Assembly: GCF_029601685.1 (NCBI RefSeq)
Contig: NZ_JARRIR010000005.1
Coordinates: forward strand, 325,202 to 389,201
Origin: Metarhizobium sp017305935
Lineage (GTDB): Bacteria; Pseudomonadota; Alphaproteobacteria; Rhizobiales; Rhizobiaceae
Direction: 5' to 3'
Length of the DNA: 64,000 bases
Shown: in pieces, positions 18,085 through 26,581 of the stretch
Position numbering within the stretch: the stretch's first letter is position 1
How the letters are laid out: the number at the start of each line of letters is the position of its first letter
The notes under the pieces: model-generated
Told to the model about the DNA's origin: nothing
Seen by the model: only the letters and a program-made list of their open reading frames with translations
The model's database searches: none
Position numbers and translations under genes: made by a program

Positions 18085-19301
18085 ACGAGACGCCCAAACC
18101 CAATTCGTTTCGCGCCGGGCCGGATGAAGACGGCCGTTTCGGCATTTTCGGCGGCCGCTTCGTCGCCGAAACCCTGATGCCGCTGATTCTCGACCTGCAG
18201 GACGAGTGGAACAAGGCCAAGACCGATCCCGAATTCCAGGCGGAACTGAAGCAGCTCGGGGCCCATTACATCGGCCGCCCCAGCCCGCTCTATTTCGCCG
18301 AGCGCCTGACGGAGCATCTCGGCGGCGCAAAAATCTACTTCAAGCGCGAGGAGTTGAACCACACCGGCTCCCACAAGATCAACAATTGCATCGGCCAGAT
18401 CCTGCTGGCCAAGCGCATGGGCAAGACGCGCATCATCGCCGAGACGGGTGCGGGTCAGCATGGCGTCGCCTCCGCGACCGTCGCGGCGCGCTTCGGTTTC
18501 CCTTGCGTCGTCTACATGGGCGCGACCGACGTGCAGCGCCAGGCGCCGAACGTTTTCCGCATGAAGCTGCTTGGCGCCGAGGTGCGCCCGGTCACCTCCG
18601 GCAGCGGCACGCTGAAGGACGCGATGAACGAGGCGCTGCGCGACTGGGTCACGAATGTCGACGACACCTATTATCTGATCGGTACCGCCGCCGGCCCGCA
18701 TCCCTATCCGGAACTGGTACGCGATTTCCAGGCCGTCATCGGCCAGGAAGCCCGCGAACAGATTCTCGAAGCCGAGGGACGTTTGCCGGATCTGGTGGTT
18801 GCGGCTGTCGGTGGCGGTTCGAACGCCATCGGCATCTTCCATCCCTTCCTTGATGACGAGGGCGTGCAGATCGTCGGCGTCGAAGCCGGTGGCAAGGGCC
18901 TGCAGGGCGAGGAGCATTGCGCCTCGATCACCGCCGGTTCGCCCGGCGTGCTGCATGGCAACCGCACCTATCTGCTGCAGGACGGTGACGGCCAGATCAA
19001 GGAAGGACATTCGATTTCCGCCGGTCTCGATTATCCCGGCATCGGCCCGGAGCATTCCTGGCTGCACGATATCGGCCGCGTCGAATACGTGCCGATCATG
19101 GACGAGGAAGCGCTGGAAGCTTTCCAGCTGCTGACGAAGCTCGAAGGCATCATCCCGGCGCTGGAGCCCTCCCACGCGATTGCCGAAGTGATCAAGCGTG
19201 CGCCGAAAATGCGCAAGGACCAGATCATCGTGATGAACCTCTCCGGCCGCGGCGACAAGGATATTTTTACCGTCGGCAAGATCCTCGGTATGGAGCTTTA
19301 A
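18081..19301 (+). CDS. trpB: Tryptophan synthase beta chain
   Basis: TrpB joins serine and indole to give tryptophan. The 406-aa protein has the PLP lysine K99 in HTGSHKINN, the phosphate loop GGGSNAIG, and the AGLDYPGIGPEHSWL block. The start is GTG 18081, overlapping the trpF stop by 4 bases, which suggests coupled translation. trpA follows after 4 bases, so the alpha2beta2 complex is made from one message. Nothing unusual is seen. Confidence 0.97.
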   Translation: MNETPKPNSFRAGPDEDGRFGIFGGRFVAETLMPLILDLQDEWNKAKTDPEFQAELKQLGAHYIGRPSPLYFAERLTEHLGGAKIYFKREELNHTGSHKINNCIGQILLAKRMGKTRIIAETGAGQHGVASATVAARFGFPCVVYMGATDVQRQAPNVFRMKLLGAEVRPVTSGSGTLKDAMNEALRDWVTNVDDTYYLIGTAAGPHPYPELVRDFQAVIGQEAREQILEAEGRLPDLVVAAVGGGSNAIGIFHPFLDDEGVQIVGVEAGGKGLQGEEHCASITAGSPGVLHGNRTYLLQDGDGQIKEGHSISAGLDYPGIGPEHSWLHDIGRVEYVPIMDEEALEAFQLLTKLEGIIPALEPSHAIAEVIKRAPKMRKDQIIVMNLSGRGDKDIFTVGKILGMEL

Positions 19302-19305
19302 GATC

Positions 19306-20145
19306 ATGACCGCACGTATGGACAAGCGTTTCGCCGAGCTGAAGGCCGAGAACCGCCCGGCGCTGGTCACCTATTTCATGGGCGGCGATCCCGATTACGA
19401 GACCTCGCTGCAGATCCTGAAAGCCTTGCCGGCTGCCGGCGCCGATGTGATCGAGCTCGGCATGCCCTTCTCCGATCCGATGGCCGACGGCCCGGCGATC
19501 CAGCTCGCCGCGCAGCGCGCGCTGAAGGGGGGCCAGACGCTGGCCCGCACGCTCGATCTGGCGCGCCAGTTCCGTGAAGGGAACCAGACGACCCCGATCG
19601 TTTTGATGGGCTACTACAACCCGATCTACATCTACGGCGTCGAACGTTTCCTTGACGACGCGCTGGCTGCCGGCATCGACGGCCTGATCGTCGTCGACCT
19701 GCCGCCGGAAATGGATGACGAGCTGTGCATCCCGGCGCTCGCCAAGGGCATCAACTTCATCCGCCTGTCGACGCCGACCACCGACGACAAGCGCCTGCCG
19801 ACGGTGCTGAAGAACACCTCCGGTTTCGTCTATTACGTCTCGATGAACGGCATCACCGGCTCGGCCTTGCCCGATCCGTCGCTGATTGGCGGCGCGGTCG
19901 AGCGCATCAAGGCGCATACGCCGCTGCCCGTTTGCGTCGGCTTCGGCGTCAAGACGGCCGAGCATGCCCGCCTGATCGGCGCGTCCGCCGATGGCGTCGT
20001 CGTCGGCACGGCCATCGTCGCCCAGATCGCCGGCAGCCTGACGGCGGACGGCAAGGCATCGGCCGATACGGTCAATGCCGTCGTCACCCTCGTGCGCGGG
20101 CTTGCCAGCGGCGTACACGCCGCTCGCCTCGTTGCTGCCGAATAA
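19306..20145 (+). CDS. trpA: Tryptophan synthase alpha chain
   Basis: TrpA cleaves indole-3-glycerol phosphate to indole and G3P and channels indole to TrpB. The 279-aa TIM barrel carries the IELGMPFSDPMADGP motif with the catalytic glutamate and aspartate, and the phosphate-binding SMNGITGS and GFGVK loops. It sits 4 bases after trpB and 54 bases before accD, so accD and folC may be read from the same promoter. Confidence 0.97.
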   Translation: MTARMDKRFAELKAENRPALVTYFMGGDPDYETSLQILKALPAAGADVIELGMPFSDPMADGPAIQLAAQRALKGGQTLARTLDLARQFREGNQTTPIVLMGYYNPIYIYGVERFLDDALAAGIDGLIVVDLPPEMDDELCIPALAKGINFIRLSTPTTDDKRLPTVLKNTSGFVYYVSMNGITGSALPDPSLIGGAVERIKAHTPLPVCVGFGVKTAEHARLIGASADGVVVGTAIVAQIAGSLTADGKASADTVNAVVTLVRGLASGVHAARLVAAE

Positions 20146-20199
20146 TCCTGCCAAGAACCAAGACAGCCGATTCGGCCTGACCAATCAGGAGTGTAAATC

Positions 20200-21129
20200 G
20201 TGAACTGGATCACCAATTATGTGCGGCCGCGGATCAACTCCATGCTCGGCCGCCGCGAAGTGCCGGAAAACCTCTGGATCAAATGCCCGGAGACCGGCGA
20301 GATGGTCTTCCACAAGGATCTGGAAGACAACAAATGGGTTATTCCTGCCTCCGGCTATCACATGAAGATGCCCGGCAAGGCGCGTCTGGAAGACCTGTTC
20401 GACGACGGCGTCTACGAAGCCTTGCCGCAGCCGAAGGTGGCGCAGGATCCGCTTAAATTCCGCGATTCCAAGCGCTATATCGACCGCCTCAAGGATAGCC
20501 GGCTCAAGACCGAGCAGGAGGATACGATCCTCGCCGGTCTCGGCAAGGTGCAGGGGCTGAAGCTCGTCGCCGTCGTGCATGAGTTCAACTTTATCGGCGG
20601 CTCGCTCGGCATGGCCGCCGGCGAGGCGATCGTGAAGGCCTTCGAGCGGGCGATCGCCGAGAAATGCCCGCTGGTGATGTTCCCTGCCTCCGGCGGCGCG
20701 CGCATGCAGGAAGGCATCCTGTCGCTGATGCAGCTGCCGCGCACCACGGTCGCCGTCGACCTGCTCAAGGAAGCCGGCCTTCCCTATGTCGTTGTGCTGA
20801 CCAACCCGACCACCGGCGGCGTCACCGCATCCTATGCGATGCTGGGCGATATTCACCTGGCCGAGCCGGGTGCGGAGATCGGCTTTGCCGGCAAGCGCGT
20901 CATCGAGCAGACCCTGCGCGAAAAGCTGCCCGAAGGTTTCCAGACCTCGGAATATCTGCTCGAACATGGTATGGTCGATATGGTGGTCAAGCGCCATGAT
21001 CTCGCCGATACGCTGGCGCGGCTCCTGAAAATCCTGATGCGCGTTCCCGCCGAAACCATGCCTGTCGCAAACGGCGCTGTACCCAAGGCGCTGAACGGCG
21101 CAAAATCGGAAGCCCAGGCCGCCGTCTGA
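20200..21129 (+). CDS. accD: Acetyl-CoA carboxylase carboxyltransferase subunit beta (zinc ribbon degenerate)
   Basis: AccD with AccA transfers carboxyl from biotin to acetyl-CoA, making malonyl-CoA for fatty acids. The 309-aa protein has the crotonase-like core including the FPASGGARMQEG and TNPTTGGVTASYAMLGD blocks. Start is GTG 20200 with an AGGAG upstream. In E. coli the N-terminus holds a four-cysteine zinc ribbon; here only C29 (WIKCPETGEMVF) remains, and the other three positions read as non-cysteines, ending VIPASGYHM. This loss limits zinc-dependent control but leaves the catalytic core intact. The trpFBA-accD-folC order is shared by many alphaproteobacteria. Confidence 0.95.
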   Translation: MNWITNYVRPRINSMLGRREVPENLWIKCPETGEMVFHKDLEDNKWVIPASGYHMKMPGKARLEDLFDDGVYEALPQPKVAQDPLKFRDSKRYIDRLKDSRLKTEQEDTILAGLGKVQGLKLVAVVHEFNFIGGSLGMAAGEAIVKAFERAIAEKCPLVMFPASGGARMQEGILSLMQLPRTTVAVDLLKEAGLPYVVVLTNPTTGGVTASYAMLGDIHLAEPGAEIGFAGKRVIEQTLREKLPEGFQTSEYLLEHGMVDMVVKRHDLADTLARLLKILMRVPAETMPVANGAVPKALNGAKSEAQAAV

Positions 21130-21220
21130 CGGCCTGAAGCGATCGGACTTTTTGTTTGACGCAATTCCCGACACGAAACCGCTCCACACTTTCGCTGGAA
21201 TTGCCTTAAGGAGACGCGGG

Positions 21221-22576
21221 ATGCTGCCCACGAACCACCCCGCATCGATGAGCGAGGCCGCCCGCGAAATCGAGGCGCTGCTGGCGCTGCACCCCAAGGG
21301 TTTCGACCTGTCGCTGGAGCGCGTCACGCGGCTGCTCGAAACGCTTGGCAATCCGCAGGACAGGCTGCCGCCGGTGATCCATGTCGCCGGCACCAACGGC
21401 AAGGGCTCGGTCACTGCCTTCTGCCGGGCGCTCCTGGAGGCGGCGGGCCTTTCCGTGCATGTCCACACTTCGCCGCATCTGGTCAACTGGCATGAGCGAT
21501 ACCGGATCGGCCGCAAGGGCGAACCCGGCCAACTTGTCGAGGACGCCGTCTTCGCCGATGCCGTGCGCCGCGTCGCCGCTGCCAATGGCGGCCAGCAGAT
21601 CACCGTCTTCGAGATCCTCACCGCCGTCACCTTCCTGCTGTTTTCCGAACAGCCGGCCGATGTCGCGATCATCGAGGTCGGGCTCGGTGGCCGTTTCGAC
21701 GCCACCAATGTCATGAAGTCCCCGGCGGTGTCGGTCATCATGCCGATCTCGCTCGACCACCAGGCCTATCTCGGCGACAGTGTCGAGCTGATCGCCGCCG
21801 AAAAGGCCGGCATCATGAAGCGCGGCGTGCCCGTGGTCATCGGCCAGCAGGAATTCGAAGCGGCGCGTGCGGTGCTGATCGAGACCGCCGAACGCCTCGG
21901 CTGCCCGCTGCAGGTTTTCGGGCAGGACTTTTTGGCCTTCGAACAATATGGCCGCCTCGTCTATCAGGACGAGAGCAGGCTGTCCGACTTGCCGCTGCCG
22001 CGCCTGCCCGGCCGGCATCAATATGCCAATGCCGCCGCCGCCATCCGCGCCGTGCGCTCGGCTGGCTTCTCGCTCACCGATACCGAGATCGAGGCGGCGA
22101 TGCGCTCGGTCGAATGGCCGGCGCGGCTGCAGCGGCTGACCGACGGCGCTCTGGTCGCGGAAGCGCCCGAAGGCGCCGAAGTCTGGCTCGACGGCGGGCA
22201 CAATCCCGGCGCCGGCGAGGTCATTGCCGAGGCACTGGCCGGCTTCGAGGAAAAGCAGTCGCGGCCGCTGTTCCTGATCGTCGGCATGATCAACACCAAG
22301 GACCCCATCGGCTACCTGCGCGCCTTTGTCGGATTGGCCGAATATGTCTTCACCGTGCCGATCCGTAATAGCGATGTCGGCATCGATCCGGTGGCGCTGG
22401 CCAGTTCCGCCTATGACGCCGGCCTCGTCGCCGAGCCGGTGTCGAGCGTGGCCGAAGCGCTCGCTGGCATTCGTCGGCTCAGCAAGCCGGACAAGGCGGC
22501 GCCGCGTATCCTCATCGGCGGCTCGCTCTATCTTGCGGGCGATGTGCTCGCCGACAACGGCACGCCGCCGACCTGA
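21221..22576 (+). CDS. folC: Dihydrofolate synthase / folylpolyglutamate synthase
   Basis: FolC adds glutamate to dihydropteroate and then extends the polyglutamate tail of folates. The 451-aa Mur-ligase-like protein has the ATP loop HVAGTNGKGS near residue 58, the HTSPHLVNWHERYRI substrate loop, and LDGGHNPGAG in the C-terminal domain. ATG 21221 is preceded by AAGGAGA at 6 bases, which decides the start. It ends the trp-accD-folC run and is followed by a terminator shared with the convergent trxA. Confidence 0.93.
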   Translation: MLPTNHPASMSEAAREIEALLALHPKGFDLSLERVTRLLETLGNPQDRLPPVIHVAGTNGKGSVTAFCRALLEAAGLSVHVHTSPHLVNWHERYRIGRKGEPGQLVEDAVFADAVRRVAAANGGQQITVFEILTAVTFLLFSEQPADVAIIEVGLGGRFDATNVMKSPAVSVIMPISLDHQAYLGDSVELIAAEKAGIMKRGVPVVIGQQEFEAARAVLIETAERLGCPLQVFGQDFLAFEQYGRLVYQDESRLSDLPLPRLPGRHQYANAAAAIRAVRSAGFSLTDTEIEAAMRSVEWPARLQRLTDGALVAEAPEGAEVWLDGGHNPGAGEVIAEALAGFEEKQSRPLFLIVGMINTKDPIGYLRAFVGLAEYVFTVPIRNSDVGIDPVALASSAYDAGLVAEPVSSVAEALAGIRRLSKPDKAAPRILIGGSLYLAGDVLADNGTPPT

Positions 22577-22585
22577 AACCGATAC

Positions 22586-22614
22586 AAAAAAGCCCGGCAG
22601 AGACCGGGCTTTTT
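22586..22614. terminator. Bidirectional terminator between folC and trxA
   Basis: AAAAAGCCCGG (22587-22597) pairs with CCGGGCTTTTT (22604-22614) around a 6-base loop. T-runs on both strands suit the convergent genes on either side. Confidence 0.9.
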
Positions 22615-22635
22615 CATGCGGTAATGTCGGCGGTA

Positions 22636-22956
22636 TCAGGCGGCGCCGGAAATCCAGCTCGTCAGCGCGGTCTTCGGTGCGGCGCCGACCTTGATGTCGG
22701 CGACTTCGCCGCCCTTGAAGATGGCGAGCGTCGGGATCGAGCGCACGCCGAACTTGGCGGCCAGATCCGGGTTCTCGTCGATGTTCAGCTTGGCGATCTT
22801 GACCTTGCCGGCAAGCTCGGACGAGATTTCCTCAAGGCTGGGGGCGATCATCTTGCACGGGCCGCACCATTCGGCCCAGAAATCCACGACAACCGGTTCG
22901 GCGGAGTCGAGGACTTCGGATTGGAAATTGGCGCTGTCGACTTTTACGGTAGCCAT
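22636..22956 (-). CDS. trxA: Thioredoxin
   Basis: A 106-aa cytoplasmic disulfide reductase. The redox pair is C31/C34 in WCGPC, and the cis-proline lies in RSIPTL near residue 76. Size and motif match the classical TrxA. It is the last gene of the long leftward run from divL, 79 bases below addA, an arrangement conserved in rhizobia, and it is closed by the shared terminator. Confidence 0.97.
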   Translation of the reverse strand: MATVKVDSANFQSEVLDSAEPVVVDFWAEWCGPCKMIAPSLEEISSELAGKVKIAKLNIDENPDLAAKFGVRSIPTLAIFKGGEVADIKVGAAPKTALTSWISGAA

Positions 22957-23035
22957 GTGAGGGCTGCTCCTTTGCGGAAGAATAGGGTCGGGTACTATGT
23001 GATCGCGGAAGCCGCGGATTTCAATGCCCTAGATG

Positions 23036-26000
23036 TCACTTTGTCTTGATGGCGGCAAGGCTGTCGTCCAGCAGTTCCGCCGGCAGCCGGATCGCCGCTG
23101 CCGTCTCGGTATAGACCAGCACGCAGTCGAATTGTTTTCCGGGATAAAGCGGCTTCAGGATCTCACGATAGATGGCGAGCTGCGCCTTGTGCGACAGCGA
23201 TACCGCCTCGGCATTGGCCGGCGGCACCCGGTTGGTCTTGAAATCGACGAGAATGACACGATCCTCCGCGACCGCCAGCCGGTCGATGCGGCCGGAGACG
23301 GCATAATCCTGCCCGTTCAGCCTCAGCGTGCCCATTACCGAGACTTCGGCGCGGCTGGCCGGCGAAAACACTGCCTCTAACCCGGGATGATCGAGCACGG
23401 AAAGCACTGCCCGCGCCAGGCTGTCGCGCTCGGCCGCGGGCCAGTAGCGCGCCGCCCGCTCCAGATAACGCTGTGCCGCCGCCTGCCGTTCTTCCGGCGG
23501 CATGCCGGGCAGGCTCTGCAACATACGGTGCGTCAGCCGCCCGCGCTCCAGCGAGCGGTCGCTGGCCTTCTTTTCGGAAAACAGCGCCGAAGGTACGATC
23601 AGGTCGTCGGCCTCGTCATCGAGAACGAGGGCGGCACCGGAAGGGCTGAGCGGGCGCGGCAGGTAGCGCTGCGGCGGCAGCGGCCGGCCGAGCGCCTCGG
23701 GCAGGCTTTCTTCTGCGCGTTGGATGTCGATACCGTCATGCTTTGCAATCGGCTTGCCGACGGTCGGCACGCGCCATGCATAACCCTGCCATTCGCCGTC
23801 CGGCCCGGAAAAGACCTTTGGCTTGCAATGTTCGGTGTCGGCGGTCAGCGCCGTCTCGACCATCCGGTGCCAAGTGGTGCCGGGATCGCGGCTGCCGCGA
23901 TAGCCGCAGACGATCAGCCGGTCGGCGGCGCGCGTCAGGCCGACATAGAGCAGGCGGCGATATTCTTCCTCCGCCTGCGCCCGGATATGGGCGGTATCGG
24001 CCTCGGTCAGCGGATTGGACAGCGCCTTGATCGGCACCCAGACGGGCACCGGGCCATCCTCCCCACCGATCATGCGGAATTTCGGCAGGTGGCTGTGGTT
24101 GAACGGCTTGCCGCCGCCATCGACGAGGAAGACGACCGGCGCCTCCAGCCCCTTGGCGGCATGCACGGTCATGATGCGCACCTCGTTTCGGCCCTTGTCC
24201 TGCTCGCGCTTGACCTCGGGCGCCTCCAGCTCCAGCGTCGAGACGAAGGATTGCAGGCCGGGCAGGCCGGATTTTTCGTGGTCGAGCGCGAAGGTCAGGA
24301 ATTCGTCGAGGATGTCGCTCGCCTCGCTGCCGAGCCGGGCCAAAAACTGTCGCCGCCCGCCAAGACTGCCGAGAATCCGCGCATAGAGATCATGCACCGA
24401 CAGCGTCCGCGACAGCGTCAGGAAGGTTTTCAGCCGCTCGACGGCGGCGGCAATCGCGGCATCACCCTCCGCCAGCCGTTGCAGATGCGCCCAGACGCCT
24501 TCGTTCTCCTCGCGCCGCGCGGCAATCTCGAAAATCGTCTCTTCGGACAGATTGAACAACGGGCTTTTCAGCACCGCCGACAGCGACAGGTCGTCAGCCG
24601 GCAACAGTAAAAAGCGCCCGAGCGCCAAAAGATCCTGAACGGCGATATGGCTGGTGAGTTTCAGCCGGTCGGCACCGGCGACGGGGATATTGTCGCGCCG
24701 CTTCAGCGCCCGCGTCAGCGCATTGACGAAATTGTCGCGCTTGCGCACCAGCACCAGAATATCGCCGGCTTCGATCCGCCGTTCGACATCCTTCTCGATG
24801 ACGGTGCCGGTCTTGATCATCGTCTCGATGGTCGAGGCGATGCGCCGCGCGAGAATCGCGGCTGGGGCGCTTTCGGGCGTGGCGTCGAAGGGGGCGGTCC
24901 AGTCCTCTTCGGGGGCGGCCGGTTCCGGCACGATGGTCTCCCAGAGATCGACGGCGCCGGGATGGCCGATGCGGCTGGAGCGATGCACCACCGGCTCGGC
25001 CCGGGCGCTCAGGCCCCGCGCATTGTCCTCCAGCGTGAACACCTGGTCGACGGCGGCCAGCACATCCGCCGTCGAGCGGAAGGAAAGCGGCAGGCGCACC
25101 GGCGAAAATGTCTGGCCGCCGGCCCGCACCCGCTTAGCCGTCGCCTCGCTTTCCTGTGAGAAGCGCTCGGGGCGGGCGCCTTGAAAGGAGTAGATCGACT
25201 GCTTTTCATCGCCGACCGCAAACAGCGTGCGCCGGCCGCCCCGCGCACTGGCGCCGGAGAAAAAGTCCTCGGCCAACGACTGGATCACCGTCCATTGCAC
25301 CGGGCTGGTATCCTGTGCCTCGTCGACAAGGATATGGTCGATGCCCTGGTCGAGCTTGTAATGCACCCACGGGCCGACGCCGCTGCGGGTCAAGAGCGTT
25401 GCGGCGCGGTCGATCAGATCTTCGAAATCGAGTTGGCTGCGCACCTTCTTCAGATCGTCGTAATCCTGGTTCAGCCGCTGCGCCAACGTCAGCGCCGCGC
25501 GCGTGGCGGCGAACATGCGGATGAGGCGCAGGCGGTCGCGGCAGTTTACCACATGGCGGCGCGCCGCATCGACGGCCTCGACCAGCTCCGGCGCCGCATC
25601 CTTCATCGCCTTGGCGACCAGCGATGAATCGGCCTTCGGCTCGCCCGCCTTGGTCAGGAAAACGCCCTCCAGCAGCTCCAGCCGTCTGGCCGGATCGCGC
25701 TCTTGCGCCACCAGCCGCAGGCCATAGGCGACTTCCTGTACCTTGACACCGCCCTTTTCGGTGGCGAGCGTCAGATAGAGATCGAGCGTCAGCCCGGACA
25801 ATCCCGGCAGCGGCCAGCAGCCGGCCAGCGCCGAGGCCTCGTCCTCATCGTCTTCCAGCCCGAAGCGATCGCGCAACACCGCCTCCAGCGAACCGCCGCT
25901 CTGCTCGACGCCTTGCAAAAAGTGGCGCACGGCGTTGCGATTGGCGACGATATCGCCGAGCAGGGTTTCGAGGCCGGTATCGTCGGCGAGGTCGAGCACA

Positions 26001-26581
26001 TGTGCGAAGGCTTCGGCGAGATCCGTGTCGTTCTCCGCCGAGGTGGCGGTCAGTAGCGAGCGGCGGGCATCGGCCAGCAGGGTTGCGGCCGCGCGGTCGT
26101 CGAGCACCGAAAAATGCCCGGCGACATTGGCCTCTAGCGGAAACTGGTGCAGCAGCGCCTCGCAGAAGGCGTGGATGGTCTGGATCTTCAGCCCGCCCGG
26201 CGTTTCCAGCGCGCGCGCGAACAGCCGCCGCGCCTCCGCCAGCTTGAAGAGATCGGGGGCGACGCCTTCGATGACCTCGATGCGCTTTGCCAGCTCCTCG
26301 TCCGGCAGCGTCGCCCAGTCGGCAAGCCGCTGGAAGACGCGGTTCGACATTTCCGACGCCGCCGCCTTGGTATAGGTGAGGCAGAGGATCGCCGAGGGCC
26401 GGGCGCCCGAGAGCAGCAGGCGGATGACGCGCTGGGTCAGCACATGCGTCTTGCCGGAGCCGGCATTGGCCGAGACCCAGGCGGAACGGGCGGGATCGGA
26501 GGCCAGCGCCTGCTGGCGGGTGGTCCAGCCGATCCAGACGCCGGGATCGTCGCCCTCGGGCAGAAGCGCGGCATCACTCAT
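23036..26581 (-). CDS. addA: Double-strand break repair helicase-nuclease AddA
   Basis: AddA is the UvrD-like motor and one nuclease of the AddAB complex that resects DNA ends to load RecA. The 1181-aa protein has Walker A in ANAGSGKTHVLT (about residues 38-49), motif Ia LCLTYTKAAASEM, the DEAQD helicase motif II (VDEAQDTSP), the GDEKQSIYSFQGA motif III, late helicase motifs (VHAAKGLEAPVVFLVDGG), and a C-terminal RecB-like nuclease with VDFKTNR. The N-terminus overlaps the addB stop by 8 bases, so the two subunits are probably translationally coupled. Confidence 0.95.
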   Translation of the reverse strand: MSDAALLPEGDDPGVWIGWTTRQQALASDPARSAWVSANAGSGKTHVLTQRVIRLLLSGARPSAILCLTYTKAAASEMSNRVFQRLADWATLPDEELAKRIEVIEGVAPDLFKLAEARRLFARALETPGGLKIQTIHAFCEALLHQFPLEANVAGHFSVLDDRAAATLLADARRSLLTATSAENDTDLAEAFAHVLDLADDTGLETLLGDIVANRNAVRHFLQGVEQSGGSLEAVLRDRFGLEDDEDEASALAGCWPLPGLSGLTLDLYLTLATEKGGVKVQEVAYGLRLVAQERDPARRLELLEGVFLTKAGEPKADSSLVAKAMKDAAPELVEAVDAARRHVVNCRDRLRLIRMFAATRAALTLAQRLNQDYDDLKKVRSQLDFEDLIDRAATLLTRSGVGPWVHYKLDQGIDHILVDEAQDTSPVQWTVIQSLAEDFFSGASARGGRRTLFAVGDEKQSIYSFQGARPERFSQESEATAKRVRAGGQTFSPVRLPLSFRSTADVLAAVDQVFTLEDNARGLSARAEPVVHRSSRIGHPGAVDLWETIVPEPAAPEEDWTAPFDATPESAPAAILARRIASTIETMIKTGTVIEKDVERRIEAGDILVLVRKRDNFVNALTRALKRRDNIPVAGADRLKLTSHIAVQDLLALGRFLLLPADDLSLSAVLKSPLFNLSEETIFEIAARREENEGVWAHLQRLAEGDAAIAAAVERLKTFLTLSRTLSVHDLYARILGSLGGRRQFLARLGSEASDILDEFLTFALDHEKSGLPGLQSFVSTLELEAPEVKREQDKGRNEVRIMTVHAAKGLEAPVVFLVDGGGKPFNHSHLPKFRMIGGEDGPVPVWVPIKALSNPLTEADTAHIRAQAEEEYRRLLYVGLTRAADRLIVCGYRGSRDPGTTWHRMVETALTADTEHCKPKVFSGPDGEWQGYAWRVPTVGKPIAKHDGIDIQRAEESLPEALGRPLPPQRYLPRPLSPSGAALVLDDEADDLIVPSALFSEKKASDRSLERGRLTHRMLQSLPGMPPEERQAAAQRYLERAARYWPAAERDSLARAVLSVLDHPGLEAVFSPASRAEVSVMGTLRLNGQDYAVSGRIDRLAVAEDRVILVDFKTNRVPPANAEAVSLSHKAQLAIYREILKPLYPGKQFDCVLVYTETAAAIRLPAELLDDSLAAIKTK

